A DNA stretch of 60,590 nucleotides, taken from NCBI GenBank assembly GCA_965658375.1, contig CBFHSD010000012.1, forward strand, positions 1 to 60,590, given 5' to 3'. The notes beneath the pieces are model-generated. The model saw nothing but the letters and a program-made list of their open reading frames with translations. It had not been told where the DNA came from and made no database searches. Source of the stretch: CBFHSD01 sp965658375 (lineage in GTDB: Bacteria; Bacteroidota; Bacteroidia; Flavobacteriales_G; Salibacteraceae). Position numbers and translations under genes: made by a program. Numbering within the stretch: the first letter of the stretch is position 1; every line of letters begins with the position of its first letter. Below are positions 42,283 through 51,200 of this stretch, one piece after another.

Positions 42283-42732
42283 ATGAAATCAATTGTTTTT
42301 TCCTTTGTTCTAGCCCTTTTTAGTCTTGGTTTCGCGCAAGCCCAGCAAGATAAATTAGTTGGTGTTTGGCAACCGAGCGATGGCCGCTCCATGATTAAAA
42401 TTGATAAAATAGGAAGTAAGTATTTCGGTAGAGTAGTGTGGTTAAAAGAACCCAATGACGAAAACGGAAAGCCGAGAACAGATATTAATAATCCTGATGA
42501 AAAGCTGAGAGAAACCCCTTTGAAAGGATACAGAATGCTCAAAGATTTTGTGTGGAACGAAGAGGAGAAACTTTGGGAAGATGGAACCATCTACGATCCG
42601 AAAAACGGAACCACTTACAGCTGTAAAATAGAATTGAAAAGCGACAATAAAATAGAAGTCCGCGGTTTTGTAGGAACCGAAATGTTTGGTAGAACAGATG
42701 TATGGACCCGCTTAGAAAAAAAGAAGAAGTAG
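42283..42732 (+). CDS. DUF2147 secreted protein
   Basis: A 149-residue secreted protein with signal peptide (1-20, AQAQ). The sequence LVGVWQPSDGRSMIKIDKIGSKYFGRVVWLKEPN, LKGYRMLKDFVWNEEEKLWEDGTIYDPKNGTTYSC and IEVRGFVGTEMFGRTDVWTR is diagnostic of DUF2147, a lipocalin-like periplasmic family. Role unknown. A terminator follows directly. Confidence 0.9.
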   Translation: MKSIVFSFVLALFSLGFAQAQQDKLVGVWQPSDGRSMIKIDKIGSKYFGRVVWLKEPNDENGKPRTDINNPDEKLRETPLKGYRMLKDFVWNEEEKLWEDGTIYDPKNGTTYSCKIELKSDNKIEVRGFVGTEMFGRTDVWTRLEKKKK

Positions 42733-42752
42733 CAACATAACTGCACACATAG

Positions 42753-42785
42753 AAAGCTCCAGTTTTTTTGACTGGGGCTTTTTTT
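42753..42785 (+). terminator. Rho-independent terminator after DUF2147
   Basis: An 11-bp stem AAAGCTCCAGT / ACTGGGGCTTT with one G-U pair and a T-rich 7-nt loop, followed by T-run. It ends at the stop of the convergent DUF6268-like gene and may serve both directions. Confidence 0.75.
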
Positions 42786-43878
42786 ATGGACTTACAAAGC
42801 TGATGTAAAGTCTTACAAACAATGGAGTAGACAATTCATTTTCCATGTAGTAGCCTTCACTATCAAAGCCTCGAAAGAAATCGCCTTCGTCTGTATTGTA
42901 AGACCAATTCAATCGGGCTCCTGCTTGTAGGTTCATCCAAATAAAATCAGAAAGAGCGCGTTGCATGCCCACACCTACGCGCAGTTCGCTTCGTCTCAAT
43001 TCTACATTATCTTCTAAAGTATCATCATACTCCTGTCCATTTTCAGCGTAGTATTCCGCTTCAAAATCTCTAAACCTGCTCAGGTGGTAAGAGGCTCCCG
43101 TAAGAGTGAAACCCCCATTCAATATGGTTTTTGAATTGGCACGGTAACGCACCGCAACGCGAGAAGGCACCACTGCTTCTACTCCCCACTTGGGGTTCTT
43201 AAAGGTGTGGTAGTAATAAACTACCGGCAAATAATTGAGGGCTCCGCCCAAATAGGTGCGTACGCCTCCAATACCCCACATTAAATTGTCTGAGGGTTTA
43301 AAGCCATAAATAGCGGCAATGGGCACACGCGTCTTCGAAAAATCATACTGCCCAAAATCGTAGTCGCCATTGAGAGATCCACCTACAAAACCCAATAAAA
43401 AACGCTTCTCGTTTAAGGGTTTAAAAACAGTTGCGGTAACTGCAGTTCTGCGTAGGGGTGAAGTTTGTAAATTTCGAGTAAGTGGGTTGCTGTATGCCCC
43501 GTCATCAAAGGCATAATACTGTTCGCTGTACTCTACACCTATATTGATTAATATGTTGTTTCTGGAGAGCACCGGGAAATTACCCAAAATCCCAAAACCA
43601 TGATTGGCATTGATGGTAGCCTCTTCTTCTGGAAAGGCTGGGTTTTGATTGATAGGGCCAGAAGACAAGGTGTTTTGCGATTGAAAATCATAATACACAG
43701 AGATCAAAGCCGTAGGCGATTGCCCGAGCACTTTGTTGTTGCAAAAAGATTTGGCGGGGGCCTCTGTGAGCACGAAGTCAGAAAAATCAAATTCTTCTTC
43801 TACTTGCGTGCTGTCTTCTTGGGTAAAGCCTAGGTGGAAAAGCCCCAAGGCCAATGTGAGTAGAGCTGTGTACTTCAT
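42784..43878 (-). CDS. DUF6268-like outer membrane beta-barrel protein
   Basis: A 364-residue outer membrane protein starting at the ATG at 43878, which has a TATATTTG box 18 nt upstream. Signal peptide 1-19 (GFTQ). The mature part has regular barrel strands (ALISVYYDFQSQNTLSSGP, NILINIGVEYSEQYYAF, GGALNYLPVVYYYHTFKNPKWGVEAVVPSRVAVRYR, LFVRLYISFVSP) and resembles DUF6268. A spacer rich in acidic residues (EDSTQVEEEFDFSDFV) precedes the barrel. Function unknown. Confidence 0.78.
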   Translation of the reverse strand: MKYTALLTLALGLFHLGFTQEDSTQVEEEFDFSDFVLTEAPAKSFCNNKVLGQSPTALISVYYDFQSQNTLSSGPINQNPAFPEEEATINANHGFGILGNFPVLSRNNILINIGVEYSEQYYAFDDGAYSNPLTRNLQTSPLRRTAVTATVFKPLNEKRFLLGFVGGSLNGDYDFGQYDFSKTRVPIAAIYGFKPSDNLMWGIGGVRTYLGGALNYLPVVYYYHTFKNPKWGVEAVVPSRVAVRYRANSKTILNGGFTLTGASYHLSRFRDFEAEYYAENGQEYDDTLEDNVELRRSELRVGVGMQRALSDFIWMNLQAGARLNWSYNTDEGDFFRGFDSEGYYMENELSTPLFVRLYISFVSP

Positions 43879-43896
43879 CGTCTTATCTCGTTTGTT

Positions 43897-43904
43897 CAAA
43901 TATA
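43897..43904 (-). promoter_or_regulatory. -7 box of the DUF6268-like gene
   Basis: TATATTTG on the minus strand, 18 nt before the ATG at 43878. No well-spaced -33 TTG. Confidence 0.4.
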
Positions 43905-43974
43905 AGTTTACAAGCTTTATGTATAACAGCAGTTCTGAGAAGTGGTTTTGCGAGTTCTTATGCACCTCTTTGGT

Positions 43975-44006
43975 ACAAAAAAACCAGCAGATTTATCTGC
44001 TGGTTT
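43975..44006 (-). terminator. Rho-independent terminator after the DUF4476 gene
   Basis: A perfect 11-bp stem AAACCAGCAGA / TCTGCTGGTTT with 4-nt loop, followed on the minus strand by a T-run. Confidence 0.8.
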
Positions 44007-44030
44007 GTATGATAAAAAGTTTCTGTCAAT

Positions 44031-45029
44031 TTACAGGCCAATGAATTCTTGAAGTTCTTCAATACTACTGTCGAATTGAAAGGCTTCGTTCACTAGAAAG
44101 TAATTGTTTTGGTCTGTAGTGTACGGGTATGCATACTTGGCGAACTCTAAGCGTGAATCTTCAAATTCTAGGAGCGTCATTATACTTTTTACTTGATTTG
44201 AGTTCAAGCAATTTGCTTTTGTAATTTGCTTGGCTGTAGACAGCTTGGTGTCATCAAAAGATGCCGAAGAAATGCTATTTAGCGCAGATTGAAAATCAAG
44301 AGAAGACATGCTGCAGTCATCTTCTTCAGCAGGCAGCTCTACATCTTGGCCAGCTGCTTCCGAAGTGCTGTTTGTTGTGCTACTTGTTGTGCTGGTAGTG
44401 GTGGTAACTGTTGAACTGCTTGAATACGATGAGGAACTATTCATGCTCGTGTTTCCATTGATATTCATATTTACATTGATGTTTTCTTCGTTGCCTCCTT
44501 CATTCATATTCATAGATACATTCATTCCATTTTCTCCAACGTTGAAGCCAACATTCACATTTTCACTGTTTCCAGGTTCTACCTGTGTGGTAGAAATGGT
44601 AGTCGTTTCGCTAATGGTTGTGGTGGTTTCTACCATTTCAGGTGGCTCAGGGCTAGCGTAATTTACCACTTCAGTTTCTTCCATATAAGGAGGCGCTTCA
44701 TCAAGAGGTACACTGCCAAACATGCGCAGAACGAGAGTACCTTTCTTGTTTCTTTTAATCACATAGGTGTCTTCTGTGCCCGGGTCTAAAAAAGACGTGT
44801 TTTTGCTCAAAGTGCCATAGGCAGCATCTTCAAAAGTGATGTTCAATCGGTAGCTCGTAGTTTTTAAATCAGTTGCTCGAACATTGCTTTTAAAATTGTC
44901 GTTTTGTTTTACCCCATTCAATGAAAGGGTGAATTTTTCTCCATTTTCGCTAAAAACAATCAAATTGTTTTGGGCAAACAGAAAGCTGCCTAAAAAGGCG
45001 CTCATGAATAATAAAAGAGTCTTTTTCAT
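44031..45029 (-). CDS. DUF4476 secreted protein with low-complexity middle
   Basis: A 332-residue secreted protein with signal peptide (1-19, LFAQ). Residues about 20-110 form a beta-rich domain (IVFSENGEKFTLSLNGVKQN, TSYRLNITFEDAAYGTLSKN). Residues about 130-230 are low-complexity: Thr/Ser runs and Asn/Met-rich pseudo-repeats (NVNMNINGNTSMN). The C-terminal about 95 residues (LDFQSALNSISSASFDDTKLSTAKQITKANCL, IMTLLEFEDSRLEFAKYAYPYT) are the DUF4476 domain. The start region lies 30 bp from the large palindrome. Function unknown. Confidence 0.85.
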   Translation of the reverse strand: MKKTLLLFMSAFLGSFLFAQNNLIVFSENGEKFTLSLNGVKQNDNFKSNVRATDLKTTSYRLNITFEDAAYGTLSKNTSFLDPGTEDTYVIKRNKKGTLVLRMFGSVPLDEAPPYMEETEVVNYASPEPPEMVETTTTISETTTISTTQVEPGNSENVNVGFNVGENGMNVSMNMNEGGNEENINVNMNINGNTSMNSSSSYSSSSTVTTTTSTTSSTTNSTSEAAGQDVELPAEEDDCSMSSLDFQSALNSISSASFDDTKLSTAKQITKANCLNSNQVKSIMTLLEFEDSRLEFAKYAYPYTTDQNNYFLVNEAFQFDSSIEELQEFIGL

Positions 45030-45059
45030 CTATTTTAGAATTTATCGGTAAAACTAGGA

Positions 45060-45113
45060 AATTACACTATTTAAAAAGTTGCCTTTAAAGGCAACTTTTT
45101 AAATAGTGTAATT
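45060..45113. repeat. Perfect 54-bp palindrome
   Basis: Two 27-bp arms without spacer; the left arm begins AATTACACTATTTAAAAAGT and the centre is GCCTTTAAAGGC. The core AAAAAGTTGCC...GGCAACTTTTT is also a bidirectional-terminator shape. It starts 30 bp upstream of the DUF4476 ATG. Confidence 0.95.
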
Positions 45114-45186
45114 GGGCCTTTTTCTAAAGAGTTAAAAAAACAAGCGTGCAGCTAAATGCCTTAGATTCAGTTGGAAGCTTAAAGTA

Positions 45187-45216
45187 TTTGATATCTTTAA
45201 ATACGCAATAGTGAAA
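45187..45216 (+). repeat. First copy of a TTTGATATCTTTA..AGTGAAA unit
   Basis: TTTGATATCTTTAAATACGC, then AATAGTGAAA. It shares TTTGATATCTTTA, AATA and AGTGAAA with the copy at 45323. Promoter-like but not a full match to TAnnTTTG. Confidence 0.5.
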
Positions 45217-45284
45217 TTAAGTTGGACAAAATAGAAGGGCACGTTGTGATTTGCTTTGAAACCCGAAGGGTTCACAAGTACCTT

Positions 45285-45306
45285 TTAGAAACAGATTAGA
45301 AACAGA
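45285..45306. repeat. Tandem 11-bp direct repeat
   Basis: TTAGAAACAGA occurs twice head to tail without spacer, one helical turn apart. Confidence 0.85.
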
Positions 45307-45322
45307 GTAGCATGGGTATTCT

Positions 45323-45355
45323 TTGATATCTTTATATGTATAATAACTATAGTGA
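45323..45355 (+). repeat. Second copy of the TTTGATATCTTTA..AGTGAAA unit
   Basis: TTTGATATCTTTATATGTAT, then AATAACTATAGTGAA. It lies about 90 bp upstream of the Y-family polymerase ATG and contains the 8-bp palindrome ACTATAGT. Confidence 0.5.
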
Positions 45356-45446
45356 AAACATTACGCTCTTTTATAACTATTCTTCTTCCATCTCAAAATA
45401 TGTGCTATTTTATATGTCCTCATTTTGACAATTAAAATAACATACT

Positions 45447-46712
45447 ATGTTGCTTCGTACCAAAGAACCCGGAAAATACAGCCGCAGCGCTGGTGGAGCA
45501 CACCGCTCTGTGCTACATATGGATCTAGACTCTTTTTTTGTATCGGTAGAGCGTTTGCACAATCCAGAGCTCAACAACAAACCCGTACTTATTGGCGGCA
45601 CCAGCGATAGGGGAGTGGTGGCCTCTTGCAGTTACGAGGCGCGCGCCTTTGGCATACACAGTGCCATGCCCATGCGCCAAGCACGCATGTTGTGCCCAGA
45701 TGCCATTGTAATTAGAGGCAATAGCATGAGCTACTCCAAACATTCAGAAATGGTAACCGACATTATTAAAGAGCAGGTGCCCGTATTTGAAAAATCATCG
45801 GTAGATGAGTTCTACCTAGAGCTTACAGGTATGGATCGCTTTTTTGGCTGCCACCAATTAGCCAGCGAAATACGCCAGAAAGTAATCAAAGAAACAGGCT
45901 TGCCCATTTCCTTTGGCCTTTCGGTCAATAAAACGGTGAGTAAAATTGCCACGGGAGAAGCCAAACCCAACAACCAAATAAAGATTGATTTTGGCAATGA
46001 AAAGCCCTTTATGGCTCCCCTCTCTGTGCGCAAAATTCCTATGGTGGGCGAGAAGACCTACCAGAGCTTGCGCAACCTGGGGGTTCAGAAAATAAGAACC
46101 TTGCAAGAAATGCCACAAGAGGTGATGCACCGTGTGTTTGGCAAACATGGAGATACTTTGTGGCGCAAGGCCAATGGCATAGACAATAGCCCGGTGCAGC
46201 CCTACAGCGAGCGTAAATCTATTAGTACAGAGCGCACCTTTGAGCGCGATACCATTGATGTGAAAAAGCTGCGCAGCATACTCATTGCCATGGCAGAAAA
46301 TTTGGCCTTTCAGTTGCGCAGAGGCAAAAAGCTAACGGCCTGCGTAACGGTAAAGCTGCGCTATTCAGATTTTAATACCCATACCTTGCAAGCGCGTATT
46401 CCCTACACCTCTGCAGATCATATACTTATTAAACAGGTTTTAGAACTTTTTCAGCGTTTGTATAGCAAGCGTTTGTTAGTGCGTTTGATTGGTATTCGCT
46501 TTAGTCATTTGGTGGGGGGAGGCTACCAAATCAATTTATTCGAAGATTCTGAAGAACTCATTAGCCTCTACCAAGCTATGGATCGCATAAGAGAACGCTA
46601 CGGAGACCGCGCGGTGCTTCGCGCAGCAGGTAAGCAAGCAAGAACCATTGGCCGCATGGGTAACCCTTTTGATGGCAGCGCACCTTTATTATTGGCCAAC
46701 CGCAAGCAATGA
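45447..46712 (+). CDS. Y-family DNA polymerase (DinB/Pol IV type)
   Basis: A 421-residue translesion polymerase. Catalytic blocks are LHMDLDSFFVSVERL (first Asp), SSVDEFYLELTG (Asp-Glu pair) and ISFGLSVNKTVSKIATGEAKP; a helix-hairpin-helix thumb (IPMVGEKTYQSLRNLGV) and a little-finger domain follow. QINLF at residues 361-365 matches the beta-clamp-binding motif QLxLF. It is about 70 residues longer than E. coli DinB, the extra part being a basic tail (RAAGKQARTIGRMGNPF) seen in Bacteroidota relatives. It is followed 26 nt later by the SRAP gene and further on by a DnaE-type polymerase, an SOS-mutasome arrangement. Confidence 0.94.
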   Translation: MLLRTKEPGKYSRSAGGAHRSVLHMDLDSFFVSVERLHNPELNNKPVLIGGTSDRGVVASCSYEARAFGIHSAMPMRQARMLCPDAIVIRGNSMSYSKHSEMVTDIIKEQVPVFEKSSVDEFYLELTGMDRFFGCHQLASEIRQKVIKETGLPISFGLSVNKTVSKIATGEAKPNNQIKIDFGNEKPFMAPLSVRKIPMVGEKTYQSLRNLGVQKIRTLQEMPQEVMHRVFGKHGDTLWRKANGIDNSPVQPYSERKSISTERTFERDTIDVKKLRSILIAMAENLAFQLRRGKKLTACVTVKLRYSDFNTHTLQARIPYTSADHILIKQVLELFQRLYSKRLLVRLIGIRFSHLVGGGYQINLFEDSEELISLYQAMDRIRERYGDRAVLRAAGKQARTIGRMGNPFDGSAPLLLANRKQ

Positions 46713-46738
46713 TGCACCAGAATTATTTTCTTTGAAGT

Positions 46739-47566
46739 ATGTGTGGAAGGTATACCGTCATTACCAAATTGCAAGAAATAGAGAAGCGTTTTAACGTGAG
46801 CGCACCTCCAGAAGCTACTGATGCTCCTGTGGCCAATGTGGTTCCCGGAAGCAGGGCTCCCGTAATAGCTAGCAATAAGCCAGATGCCTTGCAGTATTTT
46901 CAGTTTGGCTTATGTCCTGAGTGGTCTAAAAAGCGCATGCTCTTGATCAATGCCCGCAGTGAGGGTGATTTGAACAAAAGCAATGACAGGGCCTACCGCG
47001 GAGCCAAAGGCATTATTCAAAAACCGAGTTTTAGAAACCCCATACGCTCGCAGCGCTGCCTGGTGGTGGCAGATGCTTTTATAGAGGGTCCCGAAAAAGA
47101 AAAGCTCAACAAACCCTACCTCATTTACCACAAAGCACAAGAACGGCCATTTGCCTTTGCTGGCATTTGGGATGAGTGGGCCGATCCTGCAACAGGTGAG
47201 CTGATTCCTGGCTTTTCTATCATTACCACGGTGGCCAATAGCATTACTGCTGCTGTGGGGCACCACCGTTCTCCAGTTATTCTTTCTAGAGATGATGAAC
47301 AACGTTGGTTAGACCCTCAGTTGGCTTTGGATGAAGTTACAGAGTTGTTGGAACCTTTTGATGGAAGGGCATACAATGCGTATCCCATTTCATCGGCCAT
47401 TAAAAGTCCGAGCATGCAAGATTTGGCTATTCTAAGTCCTGTGGGCGAACGCGTTTTTCCCGAGTATAAATATTCCTTTTCTCAAGAATTGGGACTTACG
47501 GGAATGGGAGAATCTAGGGCACGCACCCGAAAAATGAATGAAGGCGAGCAGGGTTCGCTCTTTTAG
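46739..47566 (+). CDS. SRAP/HMCES-family protein (SOS response-associated peptidase)
   Basis: A 275-residue SRAP protein, related to YedK and HMCES, which forms a covalent crosslink with abasic sites in single-stranded DNA through the N-terminal Cys2. Here MCGRYTVI exposes Cys2 after Met removal. Other active-site marks are LINARSEG (Asn and Glu), PSFRNPIRSQRCLVVADAFIE and GHHRSPVIL (His). Its position directly after a Y-family polymerase supports a DNA-damage role. The 3' end overlaps the convergent hypothetical gene by 4 bp. Confidence 0.94.
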   Translation: MCGRYTVITKLQEIEKRFNVSAPPEATDAPVANVVPGSRAPVIASNKPDALQYFQFGLCPEWSKKRMLLINARSEGDLNKSNDRAYRGAKGIIQKPSFRNPIRSQRCLVVADAFIEGPEKEKLNKPYLIYHKAQERPFAFAGIWDEWADPATGELIPGFSIITTVANSITAAVGHHRSPVILSRDDEQRWLDPQLALDEVTELLEPFDGRAYNAYPISSAIKSPSMQDLAILSPVGERVFPEYKYSFSQELGLTGMGESRARTRKMNEGEQGSLF

Positions 47567-48099
47567 TTTTTACGCTCCCCAAAGAATTTGGCAAAGCCAA
47601 TCATAAAGGTGTAAGAGTCATAAGCCTCTTTAAAGTCGTAGGCGGCACCAAAACTCACTTCCCAGTCGTTTTTAAGTTCAAAACCGCGATCTGCTCCCAG
47701 TCTGAATACGCTAAAATTTTCATGCTTCTCAAATTCCATTCCTGCACCGAGGTAGATAGAGTAATGCTCTAGAGCTGTATAGTACACGTTTATGGTGCTA
47801 ATAAATACACGTTCGCGCGCTACTGTATTTCCATCAGGTTTTTCAATTACATAGCTCAGCAGCTCCATATCGTTCATAGAGCCAATGGCCCAATTGTCTG
47901 CCAATAGATACACATAGTCTAGGCCGTAAGAAGGCGAAACAACTATAGATTCTTCGCTTGTGTTTGCTTTGGGGATGTAGCTGTTTCCTGTGGTAAGGGC
48001 AATAACGTGTCTAAAATTTTTCTCTTCGTGTGCGGATTCTTGTGCAAAGGTGTTCCCCAATGTGAGTATGAATAAGGCGAGTAAAAAGAGCTTCTGCAT
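47563..48099 (-). CDS. Hypothetical small outer membrane protein
   Basis: A 178-residue secreted protein starting at the ATG at 48099 (signal peptide to TFAQ). The mature part has barrel-like strands (HVIALTTGNSYIPKA, VSPSYGLDYVYLLADNWAIGSMNDMELLSYVIE, HYSIYLGAGMEFEKHENFSVFRLGADRGFELKNDWEVSFGAAYDF, YTFMIGFAKFF). No family recognised. It is on the opposite strand between the SRAP and DnaE genes and breaks the apparent mutasome operon, so it is either an insertion or an old neighbour. Confidence 0.75.
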   Translation of the reverse strand: MQKLFLLALFILTLGNTFAQESAHEEKNFRHVIALTTGNSYIPKANTSEESIVVSPSYGLDYVYLLADNWAIGSMNDMELLSYVIEKPDGNTVARERVFISTINVYYTALEHYSIYLGAGMEFEKHENFSVFRLGADRGFELKNDWEVSFGAAYDFKEAYDSYTFMIGFAKFFGERKN

Positions 48100-48222
48100 G
48101 TGTCTTTGTTTATTGAGCTCAAATTTAGTCAATGTATTTCCTAAAAAAGTAGAGAGAGGGTATTGAATGATTGATTCTTTATGCTAATTTAAAAATCATC
48201 ATTTAGACAATATTATTATCAA

Positions 48223-51200
48223 GTGCTCAATACGCATTCTTACTACAGTTATAAATTCGGTACAGTGGCTCCCAAAGATTTGGTAGAGCTCTTGATTGAC
48301 TTGGGTTACGAGCAAGCCGTTTTGACCGATGTAAATGCTACCTCTGCCTGTTTAGACTTTGTGCGTTTGAGTCAGCAAAAAGGCTTGCGGCCTTTGTTGG
48401 GAGTAGATTTTAGAAACTCGGCCCGCCAACAGTTTGTAGCCATTGCGCAAAGCAATAAGGGTTTTAAAGAAATCAATACTTACCTGAGTTACCTCAAGCA
48501 TGAGCAGCAACCTGTTCCAGAAAGAGCGCCTGAGTTTCAAGAAGTTTTTGTGGTTTACCCCTTTGCTACCTTTACGGCAGACTACGGCACTTTACGCCCC
48601 AATGAGTTTGTAGGTGTTTCGCCCAAAGAGGTGAGGCGCTTGAAATTTTCTAAAGCCAAGTACGCAGCAGAAAAGCTGGTGTTGTTTCATAGCATGACCT
48701 TTCGCAATAAGCGCGATTTTAATACCCACCGCTTGCTGCGGGCAGTAGATAAGAACCTGCTCTTAAGTAAATTGCCCAAAACAGAAGAGGCGCCAGAGCA
48801 AAATACCTTTGTCTCTTACCAAAGCTTATTGGCCCAGTACATAGATTATCCAGAGATTGTACAAAACACAGAGCGCCTTTTAGAGCAATGTTCCATTCAT
48901 TTTGATTTTGGAGATGACATTCCCCACCAAAACAAGAAAACCTACACCGGCAATGAGCAAGCCGATTGTGAGTTGGTGCATCGTTTGTGTGAGGAAGGGC
49001 TCCCGTACCGCTACCCAAAGCCGAGCAAGCAAATCAAAGAGCGTTTGGTAATGGAGCTGAAAATCATTCGTCAAAAAGGCTTCTTGGCTTACTTTCTCAT
49101 GAGCTGGGACATTTGCAAGTACGCACGTTCTAAGAACTATTTTTATGTGGGTCGGGGAAGCGGAGCCAACAGCATGGTGGCTTACATTCTGCGCATTACA
49201 GATGTAGACCCCATTGAGCTAGACCTTTACTTTGAGCGCTTCATCAACCTTTTTAGAAGAAATCCCCCAGACTTTGATATTGATTTTTCGTGGAAGGACC
49301 GCCAAGATGTAACCGCCTACATTTTTAAGCGTTTTGGGTACGAACATACCGCCTTGTTGGGTGCCTACGTTACCTTTCAGTACCGTGCTGTGGTGCGTGA
49401 GCTGGGTAAGGTGTTTGGTCTACCTAAATTAGAGATTGATAAACTGGCCGATGCACGGGTAAACCCCAATAAACTCGATCAAATGAGCATGTTGGTACTC
49501 AAATATGGGCAGTACATTCAAGAGATGCCCAATTACCTGAGCATTCACTCTGCTGGAATCATTATTTCAGAGCATCCCATCCATTGGTTCACCGCCACAG
49601 ATTTGCCTCCCAAAGGTTTTGCTACCACGCATTTTGATATGGTAGTGGCCGAAGATGTGGGCTTGTATAAGTACGATATTTTGGGGCAGCGGGGCTTGGG
49701 TAAAATAAAAGATGCACTCACCATTATTGAGCACAATAAGCCCAGTGAACCCCCCATAGACATTCATGACATCAAGCGCTTTAAAGAAGATGAAGCAGTA
49801 AAAGATATGCTGAGCAACGGAAAGGCCATTGGTTGTTTTTACGTAGAATCTCCAGCCATGCGCATGCTCTTAACCAAACTGCATGTACGCGATTATTTAA
49901 GCTTGGTGGCAGCCAGTTCCGTTATTCGGCCTGGGGTATCGCAAAGTGGTATGATGCGCACTTACATAGAGCGTTTCAGAGATCCCAAAAAACGCAAAGA
50001 TGCCCACCCGGTAATGCTGGAAATTATGCCAGACACCTTTGGGGTAATGGTGTATCAAGAAGATGTGATCAAGGTGGCGCATTACTTTGCCGGTCTTTCT
50101 CTAGGCGAAGCCGATGTTTTGCGCAGGGGAATGAGTGGCAAGTACCGTTCTAGAGAAGAGTTTCAGCAAGTGCGCGAAAAGTTTTTCTCCAACTGCAAGG
50201 CAAAAGGCTATGGAGAGGAGATGGCGGCAGAGATATGGCGGCAAATAGAAAGCTTTGCAGGCTATGCCTTTGCCAAAGGGCACTCTGCCAGTTATGCGGT
50301 AGAAAGCTACCAAAGCCTTTTTCTAAAGGCACATTATCCACTAGAATACATGGTGGCTACGCTCAATAACGGAGGCGGTTTTTATAGGCCAGAGTTTTAT
50401 GTGCATGAGGCGCGTATGTATGGGGCTCAAATTTGCGCTCCTTGCGTGAACCATAGTCGTGTATTGTGCACCATTGAGGGAAAGGATGTTTACCTTGGCT
50501 TAGGGTTTATTCACGGTATGGAAGGGCACCTTGCCGGTAGAATTGTGCAAGAGCGAGAGGCCAATGGTGCCTATGCCAGCCTAGAAGATTTTATAGATCG
50601 TTTGGGGGTTACCGTAGAAGATATTGCACATTTAATACGGATAGATGGTTTTCGTTTTACCACCAAATCAAGACGCGAATTGTTATGGAAAGCCCATTTG
50701 TTATTGGGAACCAAACCACGTAAAGAACCAGAAATGGCACTTTTTCAACCAGCACCCAAGAATTACGATATTCCCACTTTGCAATGCGATAAAGAAGAAG
50801 ACCTGTTTGATCAATTGGAACTCTTGGGTTTTCCTCTGCAAGATCCTTGGTTGCTCATCAAAGACAAAACACCTTATCCTTTGCGGGCTCAAGATCTCCC
50901 CGCCTATTTAGGAAAAGTAATTACCATACAAGGCTATTTGGTTACTGCCAAGAATACCAAAACCGTTGGGGGTAAATCCATGTATTTTGGGACCTTTATA
51001 GACAGAGATGGCCATTGGATAGACAGCACTCATTTTCCACAAGTAGCGCAGAAGTTTCCTTTTAGAGGCAGGGGAGTGTATACCCTTACGGGAACCGTAG
51101 TGAAAGACTTTGATGTACTCAGTATTGAGGTGATTCGCATGGAGAAAGAAGCCTATATCTCAGACCCTAGGTATGCAGAAGATGGAAAATCAAATGCACC

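Larger units (their letters stand above)
45030..45446. other. 417-bp gene-free stretch between DUF4476 and the Y-polymerase gene
   Basis: The longest gene-free stretch of the window. It holds the 54-bp palindrome, a tandem 11-bp repeat, and two similar promoter-like units (45187-45216 and 45323-45355). I see no conserved protein or RNA gene. No LexA- or UmuD-like gene is here, although related cassettes often have one. Confidence 0.7.

Noticed and set aside
45259..45272. Short hairpin AACCCGAAGGGTT
   Set aside because: The 5-bp stem is too short and has no T-run; likely chance.
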